23,476 nt of DNA from Polaribacter sp. Its GTDB lineage: Bacteria > Bacteroidota > Bacteroidia > Flavobacteriales > Flavobacteriaceae. How positions within the stretch are numbered: position 1 is the stretch's first letter; each line of letters begins with the position of its first letter. The stretch spans positions 1 to 23,476 of the forward strand of contig JANQTK010000070.1 of the NCBI GenBank assembly GCA_030731695.1, written 5' to 3'. Shown here in pieces: positions 16,419 through 22,613 of this stretch. Under the pieces are notes generated by a model. It was not told the origin of the DNA, made no database searches, and saw nothing but the letters and a program-made list of their open reading frames with translations. Made by a program: the position numbers and the translations under genes.

Positions 16419-16426
16419 CAAATTTA
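16419..16426 (-). promoter_or_regulatory. Bacteroidota -7 box for the ddl operon
   Basis: The minus strand reads TAAATTTG, an exact TAnnTTTG, 21 bp before the ddl ATG at 16398. The -33 element is poor: a GTG lies 19 bp upstream rather than TTG. Confidence 0.5.
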
Positions 16427-16442
16427 TCAAAATATAAATAGA

Positions 16443-16471
16443 TTTCACGACGTTTAGTTTTTATATCTTTG
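16443..16471 (+). promoter_or_regulatory. Bacteroidota promoter for the PASTA-rluD pair
   Basis: The plus strand has TTTC (16443-16446), 17 bp, then TATCTTTG (16464-16471), an exact -7 box with a one-mismatch -33. It would start transcription about 15-18 nt before the PASTA gene ATG at 16494. Confidence 0.55.
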
Positions 16472-16493
16472 TAAATTATCAAAAAAGCCACTT

Positions 16494-17096
16494 ATGAGTA
16501 TCATTCAGTTCGTTAAGAGTAAACTTTTTTTAAAACAAATCCTCATCGCTTTTGTTGGATTGATTGTCTTTGTGTTTGTTATTAAAATCATGTTGAAATT
16601 CTCTACAAATCACAATCAAAAAATTGAAGTTCCGAATTTAAGTAAACTTTCAATTGACGAGGCAGTTATGAAATTGAGTGAATTAGACTTGGATTATATT
16701 GTGATTGATAGCGCAAGTTACAACCCTGAGTATCCAAAATTTTCTGTGATTCAGCAAAATCCCGAAGCTGGAGAGTTTGTAAAAGAAAAACGTAAAATTT
16801 ACCTGACTTTAAATCCTTCAAGATACAGAGATGTTATGCTTCCTGATTTAAATGGCCGTACAAAAAGGCAAGCAATTTCTGAATTACGCGCTATTGGATT
16901 TATCGTTAGTTCCGATTTTATTTACGTAAATGACATTGGAAAAGATGTAGTTAGAGGAATGCGTCATAAGGGAAGAATCTTAAATCCAAATGATAAATTG
17001 CAAAAAAACTCTGAAATTACGTTGGTTTTAGGTGATGGTGGAATGGGTCAAGATACTCTTCAAAAAGATAGTATTGGTGATGATGTTGAGTTTTAA
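16494..17096 (+). CDS. Membrane-anchored PASTA-domain protein without kinase
   Basis: This 200-residue protein has one N-terminal membrane segment (about 13-33) and two PASTA domains facing the periplasm. PASTA 1 (~44-112) begins KIEVPNLSKLSIDEA, and PASTA 2 (~113-182) begins DVMLPDLNGRTKRQA. PASTA domains bind peptidoglycan stem peptides or muropeptides, or pack against penicillin-binding proteins. In other phyla they usually hang on a Ser/Thr kinase or on a PBP. Here no kinase or transpeptidase domain is present. Divergent placement next to ddl fits a cell-wall role. The tail (183-200) is acidic and probably disordered. rluD follows after 25 bp and is likely co-transcribed. Confidence 0.87.
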   Translation: MSIIQFVKSKLFLKQILIAFVGLIVFVFVIKIMLKFSTNHNQKIEVPNLSKLSIDEAVMKLSELDLDYIVIDSASYNPEYPKFSVIQQNPEAGEFVKEKRKIYLTLNPSRYRDVMLPDLNGRTKRQAISELRAIGFIVSSDFIYVNDIGKDVVRGMRHKGRILNPNDKLQKNSEITLVLGDGGMGQDTLQKDSIGDDVEF

Positions 17097-17121
17097 AAAG
17101 TAGAAAGAAGCATATAATATT

Positions 17122-18156
17122 TTGATAGAAAACGAGAATTTAGAGATTGAAAATGATGATTTGTATGAGCATCACAGATTTGTAGCTAGTATTGGACAAG
17201 TGCCTTTGCGAGTGGATAAATTTTTGATGAACTTCATTGAAAATGCTACAAGAAACAAAGTACAACAAGCCGCAAAAGCGGGAAATATTCTAGTGAATGA
17301 TGTGGTTGTAAAATCAAACCATAAAGTAAAACCAAATGATGTTGTAAGAGTTGTTTTGGCTTATCCACCAGCAGAAAATTTATTGGTTGCAGAAGACATA
17401 CCTTTAGATATTGTGTATGAAGACGAAACTGTAATTGTGGTGAACAAACCTGCAGGAATGGTAGTACATCCTGGGCATGGAAATTATTCAGGAACGTTGG
17501 TTAATGGCTTGATTCATCATATTGAAAACTTACCTACAAATTCCAATGAACGTCCAGGTTTGGTGCACAGAATTGACAAAGACACCAGTGGTTTATTGGT
17601 GATTGCCAAAACTGAATTTGCCATGGCAAATTTATCCAAACAATTTTTTGACAGAACAACAGAACGTTTGTATTACGCCATCGTTTGGGGAACCATAGAT
17701 GAGGATGAAGGAACAATTGAAGGAAATATTGGGCGTAGTTTTAAAAACAGATTGCAAATGGATGTTTTTCCTGAGGGTGATTTTGGAAAACCAGCCATTA
17801 CCCATTATAAAGTGTTGGAACGATTGACCTACGTGACTTTAGTGCAATGCAAATTAGAAACTGGAAGAACCCACCAAATTAGAGCACATTTTAAACATAT
17901 TGGACATACGCTTTTCAATGACGAACGTTATGGAGGCAATGAGATTTTAAAAGGAACTACTTTTACCAAATACAAACAATTTGTAAACAACTGTTTTAAT
18001 GTGCTGCCAAGACAAGCTTTGCATGCAAAAACCTTAGGTTTTACGCATCCAATCACAGGAAAATTTTTACAATTTGATTCCGAAATTCCCGAAGATATGA
18101 TTGCTTGTATAGAAAAATGGCGCACATATGCAGAACATTCCAAATATGAAGATTAA
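17122..18156 (+). CDS. rluD: RluD-family 23S rRNA pseudouridine synthase
   Basis: This enzyme converts uridines in RNA to pseudouridine; the RluD branch acts on helix 69 of 23S rRNA. The 344-residue protein has an S4 RNA-binding domain (about 29-90: PLRVDKFL and KAGNILVND) and a catalytic domain. The latter holds VNKPAGMVVHPG (107-118) and HRIDKDTSGLLVIAK (149-163), with Asp152 as the catalytic aspartate, and later CKLETGRTHQIRAH. The start is TTG at 17122, or possibly ATT at 17119. The frame is stopped at 17101-17103, and the first ATG falls inside the S4 domain. RluD and its relatives RluC/RluA are hard to tell apart; the long S4-bearing form fits RluD best. Its TAA abuts the TAA of the opposite gene with no gap. 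Confidence 0.92.
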   Translation: MIENENLEIENDDLYEHHRFVASIGQVPLRVDKFLMNFIENATRNKVQQAAKAGNILVNDVVVKSNHKVKPNDVVRVVLAYPPAENLLVAEDIPLDIVYEDETVIVVNKPAGMVVHPGHGNYSGTLVNGLIHHIENLPTNSNERPGLVHRIDKDTSGLLVIAKTEFAMANLSKQFFDRTTERLYYAIVWGTIDEDEGTIEGNIGRSFKNRLQMDVFPEGDFGKPAITHYKVLERLTYVTLVQCKLETGRTHQIRAHFKHIGHTLFNDERYGGNEILKGTTFTKYKQFVNNCFNVLPRQALHAKTLGFTHPITGKFLQFDSEIPEDMIACIEKWRTYAEHSKYED

Positions 18157-19035
18157 TTAGTTCTTTTTAGATAAATCGAACAAATAACCCACAGAAAGTC
18201 CCAAAAAACTAGTATTCTTTAGGTTTGATTCATCTGCAACTGCATTTGGCAAATTCACATAATATCCGATTTCAACATCCCAAGATTTTTTTGAAAACGA
18301 AATTGGAAAACCCAATTGGGTATTCAATAAATCAAATACTTCTGTACTTGAATACACAAAAACCCTTCTGCCATTTATAATTCGTAAGGTATATTTTCCA
18401 AAAGTTTGATTGGCAACCACAAAACTAATAGTAGGTCTAAATCTCAATGCAAAATTAGTGGTCCTGTATAGATTAAAACTTACAAAACTATTGGAAACCA
18501 GTTGATACGAATTATCTGTCCCAAAAATATAAGAACCTGATAAGGTGGTTCCTAATGTTCTTTTTTTGTTTCTAATTCCCAAACTAACATCTATGGAATT
18601 TGTAAAATCATCAAAATCATCTGAATAAAAATATTTGGTGTATCCGAAATTATAAATGATGTTTCTTGACTTTCCAATCGAATTGAAATATCCTACTGAA
18701 ACACTTGTAAAATCCCAACTTGGCGCAAAATTTTGATAATAAATTCCAGAAATACTTGCATTAAATCCTGAAGAATGATAATAGGATATTTGCGGAATCA
18801 CATTGAATTGGTCTATTCCTGAATCTCGTCCTGAAAAAAAAGTATTGCTATTGTAAGATAACGAAGTGTATAAAAAATTGTAAGAAAAGTTGGTTTCCAA
18901 GACCTCATCAATAAACTGCTGATCATTAAAAAATAATTCATCAATTAAAGCATCAATACTTTCATCGTTTTTTTCTTGACCATAGGAACAAAAAGAGGTT
19001 GCTATTGATACCAATAGCAACCCTAATAATCTCAT
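18157..19035 (-). CDS. Predicted outer-membrane beta-barrel protein, last gene of the ECF cluster
   Basis: I do not recognise a named family. The ATG at 19035 gives 292 residues with a clear signal peptide (MRLLGLLLVSIATSFCSYGQ). An ATG 33 bp upstream would add an acidic stretch that suits a signal poorly. After a short acidic region the protein is a chain of alternating hydrophobic and aromatic strands (for example FLYTSLSYNSNTFFSG and ISGIYYQNFAPSWDFTSVSVGYF). It ends in SVGYLFDLSKKN. Such strands with Tyr and Phe at turns indicate an outer-membrane barrel, perhaps of 12-14 strands. It follows the LTxEQ gene by 45 bp, and no copy of the cluster's promoter motif lies in front of it. It converges on rluD with zero spacing. 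A role in envelope stress is inferred from context only. Confidence 0.72.
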   Translation of the reverse strand: MRLLGLLLVSIATSFCSYGQEKNDESIDALIDELFFNDQQFIDEVLETNFSYNFLYTSLSYNSNTFFSGRDSGIDQFNVIPQISYYHSSGFNASISGIYYQNFAPSWDFTSVSVGYFNSIGKSRNIIYNFGYTKYFYSDDFDDFTNSIDVSLGIRNKKRTLGTTLSGSYIFGTDNSYQLVSNSFVSFNLYRTTNFALRFRPTISFVVANQTFGKYTLRIINGRRVFVYSSTEVFDLLNTQLGFPISFSKKSWDVEIGYYVNLPNAVADESNLKNTSFLGLSVGYLFDLSKKN

Positions 19036-19080
19036 TTTTTTATCCAATATTTCGAAAAGATTTCTCATAGAAATAATATT

Positions 19081-19554
19081 CTAATTCTCTCTGTTTCGCA
19101 CATTTCTTCCATCAGAATTTTGGTTTCTAGGACCATCTTTTAACTCTCCTCTATCTTTTGTATTTCTGATTTTATCTATGCGCTCTTTGAGCATTTTTCG
19201 TTGTTCACCAGTCAAGGATTTTCGAAATGTTTCTCTAGTCATTTGCAAACGCATTTGCTGATTTCGAACCATATTTTTTTGCTCTTTTGAAAAGGTTGCC
19301 ATCAAGCGATTTTTGATATCTTCTTTGGATAAATTTTTATCTTCCAAAATCAATAATTGTTCTTTGGTCAAAGAAGCTTTAAAGGCTTCACGATTTGCTT
19401 TCAGAATTTCTTGCTCTTTTTCTAACAATTCTTTTTGCTCTTTGGTGAGTTCTTTTTTGATGAGCTCATAATTAGATTCTTGAGAAAAAACACTGATATT
19501 CAGAAACATAATCAAAAATAATAGGGTTTTAAAAAGGATGTTTTTTGAATTCAT
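19081..19554 (-). CDS. Secreted LTxEQ-repeat protein (Spy/CpxP-like)
   Basis: This small exported protein has a signal peptide (MNSKNILFKTLLFLIMFLNISVFSQ), so it is probably periplasmic. I chose the ATG at 19554 (157 residues); the ATG at 19572 adds six residues and is possible. The mature part is highly charged and helical. It carries the L-T-x-E-Q motif four times, at residues 36, 62, 88 and 114, exactly 26 apart. LTxxQ motifs are the mark of the Spy/CpxP periplasmic chaperones and sensors, which are controlled by envelope-stress systems. Relation to that family is likely in fold, but not proven by the motif alone. The last ~25 residues are basic and Asn-rich, probably disordered. Its place behind a sigma/anti-sigma pair fits an envelope-stress role. 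Confidence 0.75.
   Translation of the reverse strand: MNSKNILFKTLLFLIMFLNISVFSQESNYELIKKELTKEQKELLEKEQEILKANREAFKASLTKEQLLILEDKNLSKEDIKNRLMATFSKEQKNMVRNQQMRLQMTRETFRKSLTGEQRKMLKERIDKIRNTKDRGELKDGPRNQNSDGRNVRNREN
19138..19449 (-). repeat. Four 26-residue (78-bp) tandem units in the LTxEQ protein
   Basis: Units start at residues 36 (LTKEQ), 62 (LTKEQ), 88 (FSKEQ) and 114 (LTGEQ), with no insertions. Units 1 and 3 also share their ends, REAFKAS and RETFRKS. This suggests a 52-residue pair was duplicated after an earlier 26-residue duplication. Confidence 0.8.
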
Positions 19555-19597
19555 TGTGATTGTTTTACTCATTGAATTTGATGGACTAATGTACAAA

Positions 19598-20470
19598 TTA
19601 ATTTCTACAAGCAACTTTGGCGGCAATTAAAGCCGCTTCATCTGCAATTGTTGCTGTAGTGCTGTCTTTATAAATGATGGTGATTGGAAAATTCAAACTT
19701 GCTTTTTCTGCAATGGTTGGATTTGCAATATGCCATTGTCTTATCAATCGAAAATCTTCTCTTGCATTGACAACAATTTCAGTAGCATCTGGCATTGTGA
19801 AGGTTACAGGCAATTGGAAAACGAAACATTTTCTTTTGTCTTTGTTCTTTTTACAAGCATCTTTTACAGCCATCAATTCTGTTCTATCTAATAAAGTTTG
19901 AATGGTTCCATCCTCAAGTTGAACATCTACTGGAAATACCAATTCAGGACGCACTTTTACTCCAGGATTTGCTTGATACCACTCTCTTATCAAAACCCAA
20001 TCTTCTTTAGTTTCCAGGGTGATTGAACTATCATCTGGCATGATAAAATCTACTGGAAATACAAATTCAAAACATTTATTTCTTCTGAATCTTCGTTGTT
20101 CATTGGTATCATTCAATTGTTTTCCAGCCATTGAAAAGAATACAATACTTGTGGCTTCCAATCTTGATTCGTTATCAGTAAATACGGAAACTTTATACCC
20201 TAACCCTTTTGCAAATTCCACTTTTTCAACAGAACTGTCTGCCAATTCATCATCAAAAGTTGCTTTGGTTGCAGTTGGTAAAGCTGAAGCATTAACAGTT
20301 GTTTTTGAAGCTACTTCAATTTTTTCTATTAAAGCGCTGTCATCAATAGCTAATTCTTCAATGGTTGCTTGTTCAGAACAAGCAGTAAATGCAACAACGG
20401 CTATTAAAATTGTTACGAAAGATTGGATACGTCTCGTAAAAAATCTTTTTGTTGGGATGATTGTTTTCAT
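19598..20470 (-). CDS. Repeat lipoprotein of the ECF sigma cluster, function unknown
   Basis: I know no function for this protein. It has 290 residues and a lipoprotein signal ending AFTAC (Cys31), so it is exported and lipid-anchored. Residues 32-130 are acidic, Ala/Thr-rich, and then basic just before the repeats (QRRFRRNK). From residue 133 to the end it consists of four units of exactly 41 residues, each with a [FL]-P-[VI]-[DT] core (Pro139, Pro180, Pro221, Pro262). Cysteines Cys133/Cys206 and Cys215/Cys288 bracket each pair of units, 73 residues apart, and probably form disulfides. The protein is preceded by its own copy of the cluster promoter motif, so high expression under the sigma factor is likely. 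It could be a surface or periplasmic binding protein; this is inference. Confidence 0.75.
   Translation of the reverse strand: MKTIIPTKRFFTRRIQSFVTILIAVVAFTACSEQATIEELAIDDSALIEKIEVASKTTVNASALPTATKATFDDELADSSVEKVEFAKGLGYKVSVFTDNESRLEATSIVFFSMAGKQLNDTNEQRRFRRNKCFEFVFPVDFIMPDDSSITLETKEDWVLIREWYQANPGVKVRPELVFPVDVQLEDGTIQTLLDRTELMAVKDACKKNKDKRKCFVFQLPVTFTMPDATEIVVNAREDFRLIRQWHIANPTIAEKASLNFPITIIYKDSTTATIADEAALIAAKVACRN
19601..20074 (-). repeat. Tandem repeat, 2 x 82 (= 4 x 41) residues, in the lipoprotein
   Basis: Residues 133-206 and 215-288 align without gaps, with about 31 of 74 positions identical by eye. Each 82-residue unit splits into two related 41-residue halves (compare EFVFPVDF and ELVFPVDV). 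The shared pattern is FP[VI]-x5-D, then [DE]-[WLF]-x2-[IV]-[RK]. Confidence 0.8.
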
Positions 20471-20503
20471 GATTAAAATTGTTTTTATATTGTTTCTAAA
20501 TCC

Positions 20504-20531
20504 TTAGAACTGTGTTTTTGAAAATAGTTTG
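20504..20531 (-). promoter_or_regulatory. ECF-type promoter P3, before the repeat lipoprotein
   Basis: The minus strand reads CAAACTATTTT (20531-20521), 10 bp, then GTTCTAA (20510-20504). It lies in the 80-bp gap after the anti-sigma gene. The layout matches P1 and P2, with two changes in the -10 part. The leader to the ATG at 20470 would be about 27 nt. Confidence 0.65.
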
Positions 20532-20550
20532 AAATTAAATTCACTTTTTT

Positions 20551-21081
20551 TTATAAAATAATGGATTCTACAAATTTTTTACCTGTATAATCATCTATCA
20601 ATGAGTCTTCTACAAACAAAGAATTTAAAAATAAATCGTCCATTTTTTGTTCGGAAAGTTCTGCTTTTATAACAATTTCATTCATTAATATGATATTTGT
20701 ATAAGCATCAAATTGTGCTTCATCTACCAAAATTGAATTCAATAAAACGTCATCAGAAAAAGATAGCAACTCAAAATCTGTGGTAAATTGTTCTTCGGTT
20801 TTATTGAGATGTTGCAACCAAATTGTCATGCCAACTAAGAAAACTAAGGAAGCTGCAACAGCATATTTGAAACTCGGTTTCAACCAAAAAACGACTTGCT
20901 TTTTAGGATTTTCGGTAATTTCTTCATTTTTGATACGTTCTAAAATAGCCAATTTTGAAGTTGTAAAATACCCTTCAGGAATTTCGGTCCCTAAATAATT
21001 TGAATGACGCTCAACTAAATCTTTAGAATACTGTTGTTCTAAAAATGTTTTTTCCTTGTTATTTTTATCAAATTTCTTCAT
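20551..21081 (-). CDS. Single-pass anti-sigma-factor-like protein
   Basis: This 176-residue protein lies directly behind an ECF sigma gene. Its cytoplasmic N-terminal part contains IPEGYFTTSKLAILERI (34-50), the P-x-GYF...I..RI pattern common in Bacteroidota anti-sigma proteins. One membrane segment follows at about 72-90. The C-terminal part (91-176) lies in the periplasm, is very acidic, and holds two 38-residue units with the pattern DDxxLNSxxV....DxYT (from residues 110 and 148). No zinc-binding HxxxCxxC motif is present. It probably holds the sigma factor at the membrane and releases it on an envelope signal, with the acidic repeats as the sensing part. That is inference from order and topology. 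A promoter-motif copy lies in the 38-bp gap before its ATG. Confidence 0.78.
   Translation of the reverse strand: MKKFDKNNKEKTFLEQQYSKDLVERHSNYLGTEIPEGYFTTSKLAILERIKNEEITENPKKQVVFWLKPSFKYAVAASLVFLVGMTIWLQHLNKTEEQFTTDFELLSFSDDVLLNSILVDEAQFDAYTNIILMNEIVIKAELSEQKMDDLFLNSLFVEDSLIDDYTGKKFVESIIL
20554..20754 (-). repeat. Two 38-residue units in the anti-sigma periplasmic domain
   Basis: Residues 110-137 and 148-175 align without gaps at a period of 38: Asp110/148, Asp111/149, the Leu-Asn-Ser core, Val119/157, Asp125/163 and Tyr127/165 coincide. The second unit ends at the stop codon. Confidence 0.7.
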
Positions 21082-21089
21082 GATATTTC

Positions 21090-21117
21090 TTTGACCCTAG
21101 ATTTTTAAAATAGTTTG
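21090..21117 (-). promoter_or_regulatory. ECF-type promoter P2, between sigma and anti-sigma genes
   Basis: The minus strand reads CAAACTATTTT (21117-21107), 10 bp, then GGTCAAA (21096-21090). It starts just after the sigma stop codon. The -10 part ends only 8 bp before the anti-sigma ATG, so the message would be almost leaderless. Confidence 0.65.
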
Positions 21118-21119
21118 TT

Positions 21120-21659
21120 TTATTCAAATATTTTTTCTTCAATAATTTTCACAGCGGTGTAATACGCTGATTTCAAAGTATTCTCTGATACTTTTAAAAG
21201 TTCGGAGATTTCTTTAAAACTCAATTCATCAAAATATTTCATCTGAAAAACTCGTTTTTGTTTTTCGGTAAATCCTTCTATAATTTTGTGTAATTTCAGT
21301 TGAATTTCATCTCCATTGAAATAGGTATCTTCAGACAAAATTTTTACTTTTTCTTCAACAAATTCCTCAGAAATTTCATACCCTTTCTTATTATTTTTTT
21401 CTAGATAACGAATAGATTCATTGTATGCAATGCGAAACATCCACGTGTGTAAACTGCTTTTTTCTTGAAAATTTTGAATGTGTTTATACACTCTGATAAA
21501 CGTATTTTGCAACACATCATCTGCATTTTCATGCGTAATCACCATTTTTCTGATATGCCAATACAATCGCTCTTGATACGTATCAAGCAATTCATTAAAA
21601 GCAGTGTCTTTCAATGCCGGATTTCGAAGCTTTGCCAAAAGCTGCTCTTCTTTACTCAA
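21120..21659 (-). CDS. ECF-type RNA polymerase sigma factor
   Basis: This 179-residue sigma-70-family factor has only the two domains typical of the ECF group. The sigma-2 domain (about 19-87) contains ENADDVLQNTFIRVYKHI and HTWMFRIAYNESIRYL, which bind the -10 element. The sigma-4 domain (about 121-175) contains QKRVFQMKYFDELSFKEI and SENTLKSAYYTAVKII, the helix-turn-helix that reads the -35 element. The start is TTG at 21659: a stop lies five codons upstream, the only alternative is ATT, and the first ATG is inside sigma-2. It is followed by a membrane anti-sigma-like gene. It is preceded by promoter motif P1, which recurs twice downstream, so it very probably activates its own operon. Confidence 0.95.
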   Translation of the reverse strand: MSKEEQLLAKLRNPALKDTAFNELLDTYQERLYWHIRKMVITHENADDVLQNTFIRVYKHIQNFQEKSSLHTWMFRIAYNESIRYLEKNNKKGYEISEEFVEEKVKILSEDTYFNGDEIQLKLHKIIEGFTEKQKRVFQMKYFDELSFKEISELLKVSENTLKSAYYTAVKIIEEKIFE

Positions 21660-21683
21660 AGAAAAAATTGATTAGTTTGTATA

Positions 21684-21711
21684 TTTGACCTTTAAAAACT
21701 AAAATAGTTTG
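21684..21711 (-). promoter_or_regulatory. ECF-type promoter P1, before the sigma-factor gene
   Basis: The minus strand reads CAAACTATTTT (21711-21701), 10 bp, then GGTCAAA (21690-21684). AAC and GTC are 17 bp apart, like the AAC and GTC cores of known ECF promoters such as E. coli sigma-E. The leader to the TTG at 21659 would be about 18 nt. No TAnnTTTG box is present. Confidence 0.68.
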
Positions 21712-21854
21712 AAGCCATCAATAAATATAATCAAAAAGGGCTACACTTATCAATTTTATAAATAGAAATATCAGAGATTGCTTTCAAAATCCTGTTACTT
21801 TTTACAATTTCGTTTGTATTTTTACGGTTAGATTATAAATATTAAACGCATTTT

Positions 21855-22613
21855 ATGAAAATCATTATATCGCCAGCAAAATCATTAGATTTTGAAAGCA
21901 GTGTTCCAACGAGTTTGCACACTATTCCTCGTTTTTTAGACCAATCAACCAAATTGAATCAAAAATTAAAAACACTTTCAAAAAATAAACTAGCGGATTT
22001 AATGTCAATTTCTGATGATTTGGCAGCGTTGAATTACGAACGAAACCAAACTTGGCAACCTCCATTTTCTCCTGAAAATGCCAAGCAAGCCATATATGCT
22101 TTTACTGGAGAAGTATTTAGAGGTATAGACATCAACTCTTTACCAGTTGAAAAACTACCTTTATTACAAGAAAACTTACGGATTTTATCTGGATTGTATG
22201 GCATCTTAAAACCTTTGGATTTAATGCAACCTTATCGTTTGGAAATGGGTACAAAACTAAAAGTAGGCACCAAAGAAAATTTGTATAAATTTTGGGGAGA
22301 TTCCATAGCAAATGCTTTGAACGAAGAACTTTTGGAGGATGAATTGCTCATCAACTTAGCAAGTTCAGAATACTTTAAAGTCATCAATCAAAAAGTTTTA
22401 AAAGTATCGATGATTACTCCTGTTTTCAAGGATTTTAAAAACGGACAATATAAAACTATCATGACTTTTGCTAAAAAAGCGCGTGGTTTGATGGTGCGTT
22501 TTATCATTGAAAACAATGTAAGATCGATTGAAGAATTAAAGAGTTTTAATGTTGAAAACTATCGTTTTGATCAGAATATGTCGTCAAAGACCGAATTGGT
22601 TTTTACGCGTTAA
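21855..22613 (+). CDS. yaaA: YaaA family protein (peroxide stress, intracellular iron)
   Basis: YaaA limits free intracellular iron during hydrogen peroxide stress in E. coli; the protein binds DNA, but its chemistry is unsettled. The 252-residue product is full length. It starts with KIIISPAKSLDF and shows NYERNQTWQPPF, AIYAFTGEVFRGID, LRILSGLYGILKPLDLMQPYRLEMGT, FWGDSI, NLASSEYFKVI and MTFAKKARGLMVRFII, all hallmarks of the family. It is cytoplasmic. The start is ATG at 21855. Between it and the divergent sigma gene lie 195 bp with no exact TAnnTTTG box on this strand; TACTTTTT (21796) and TATTTTTA (21817) are one-mismatch candidates. Its TAA overlaps the blh stop on the other strand by 4 bp. 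Confidence 0.95.
   Translation: MKIIISPAKSLDFESSVPTSLHTIPRFLDQSTKLNQKLKTLSKNKLADLMSISDDLAALNYERNQTWQPPFSPENAKQAIYAFTGEVFRGIDINSLPVEKLPLLQENLRILSGLYGILKPLDLMQPYRLEMGTKLKVGTKENLYKFWGDSIANALNEELLEDELLINLASSEYFKVINQKVLKVSMITPVFKDFKNGQYKTIMTFAKKARGLMVRFIIENNVRSIEELKSFNVENYRFDQNMSSKTELVFTR

Noticed and set aside
20019..20507. 162-codon plus-strand frame opposite the repeat lipoprotein
   Set aside because: Its open length mirrors the repeat structure of the real gene, and its translation shows no domain. It has no TAnnTTTG box or other sign of expression.
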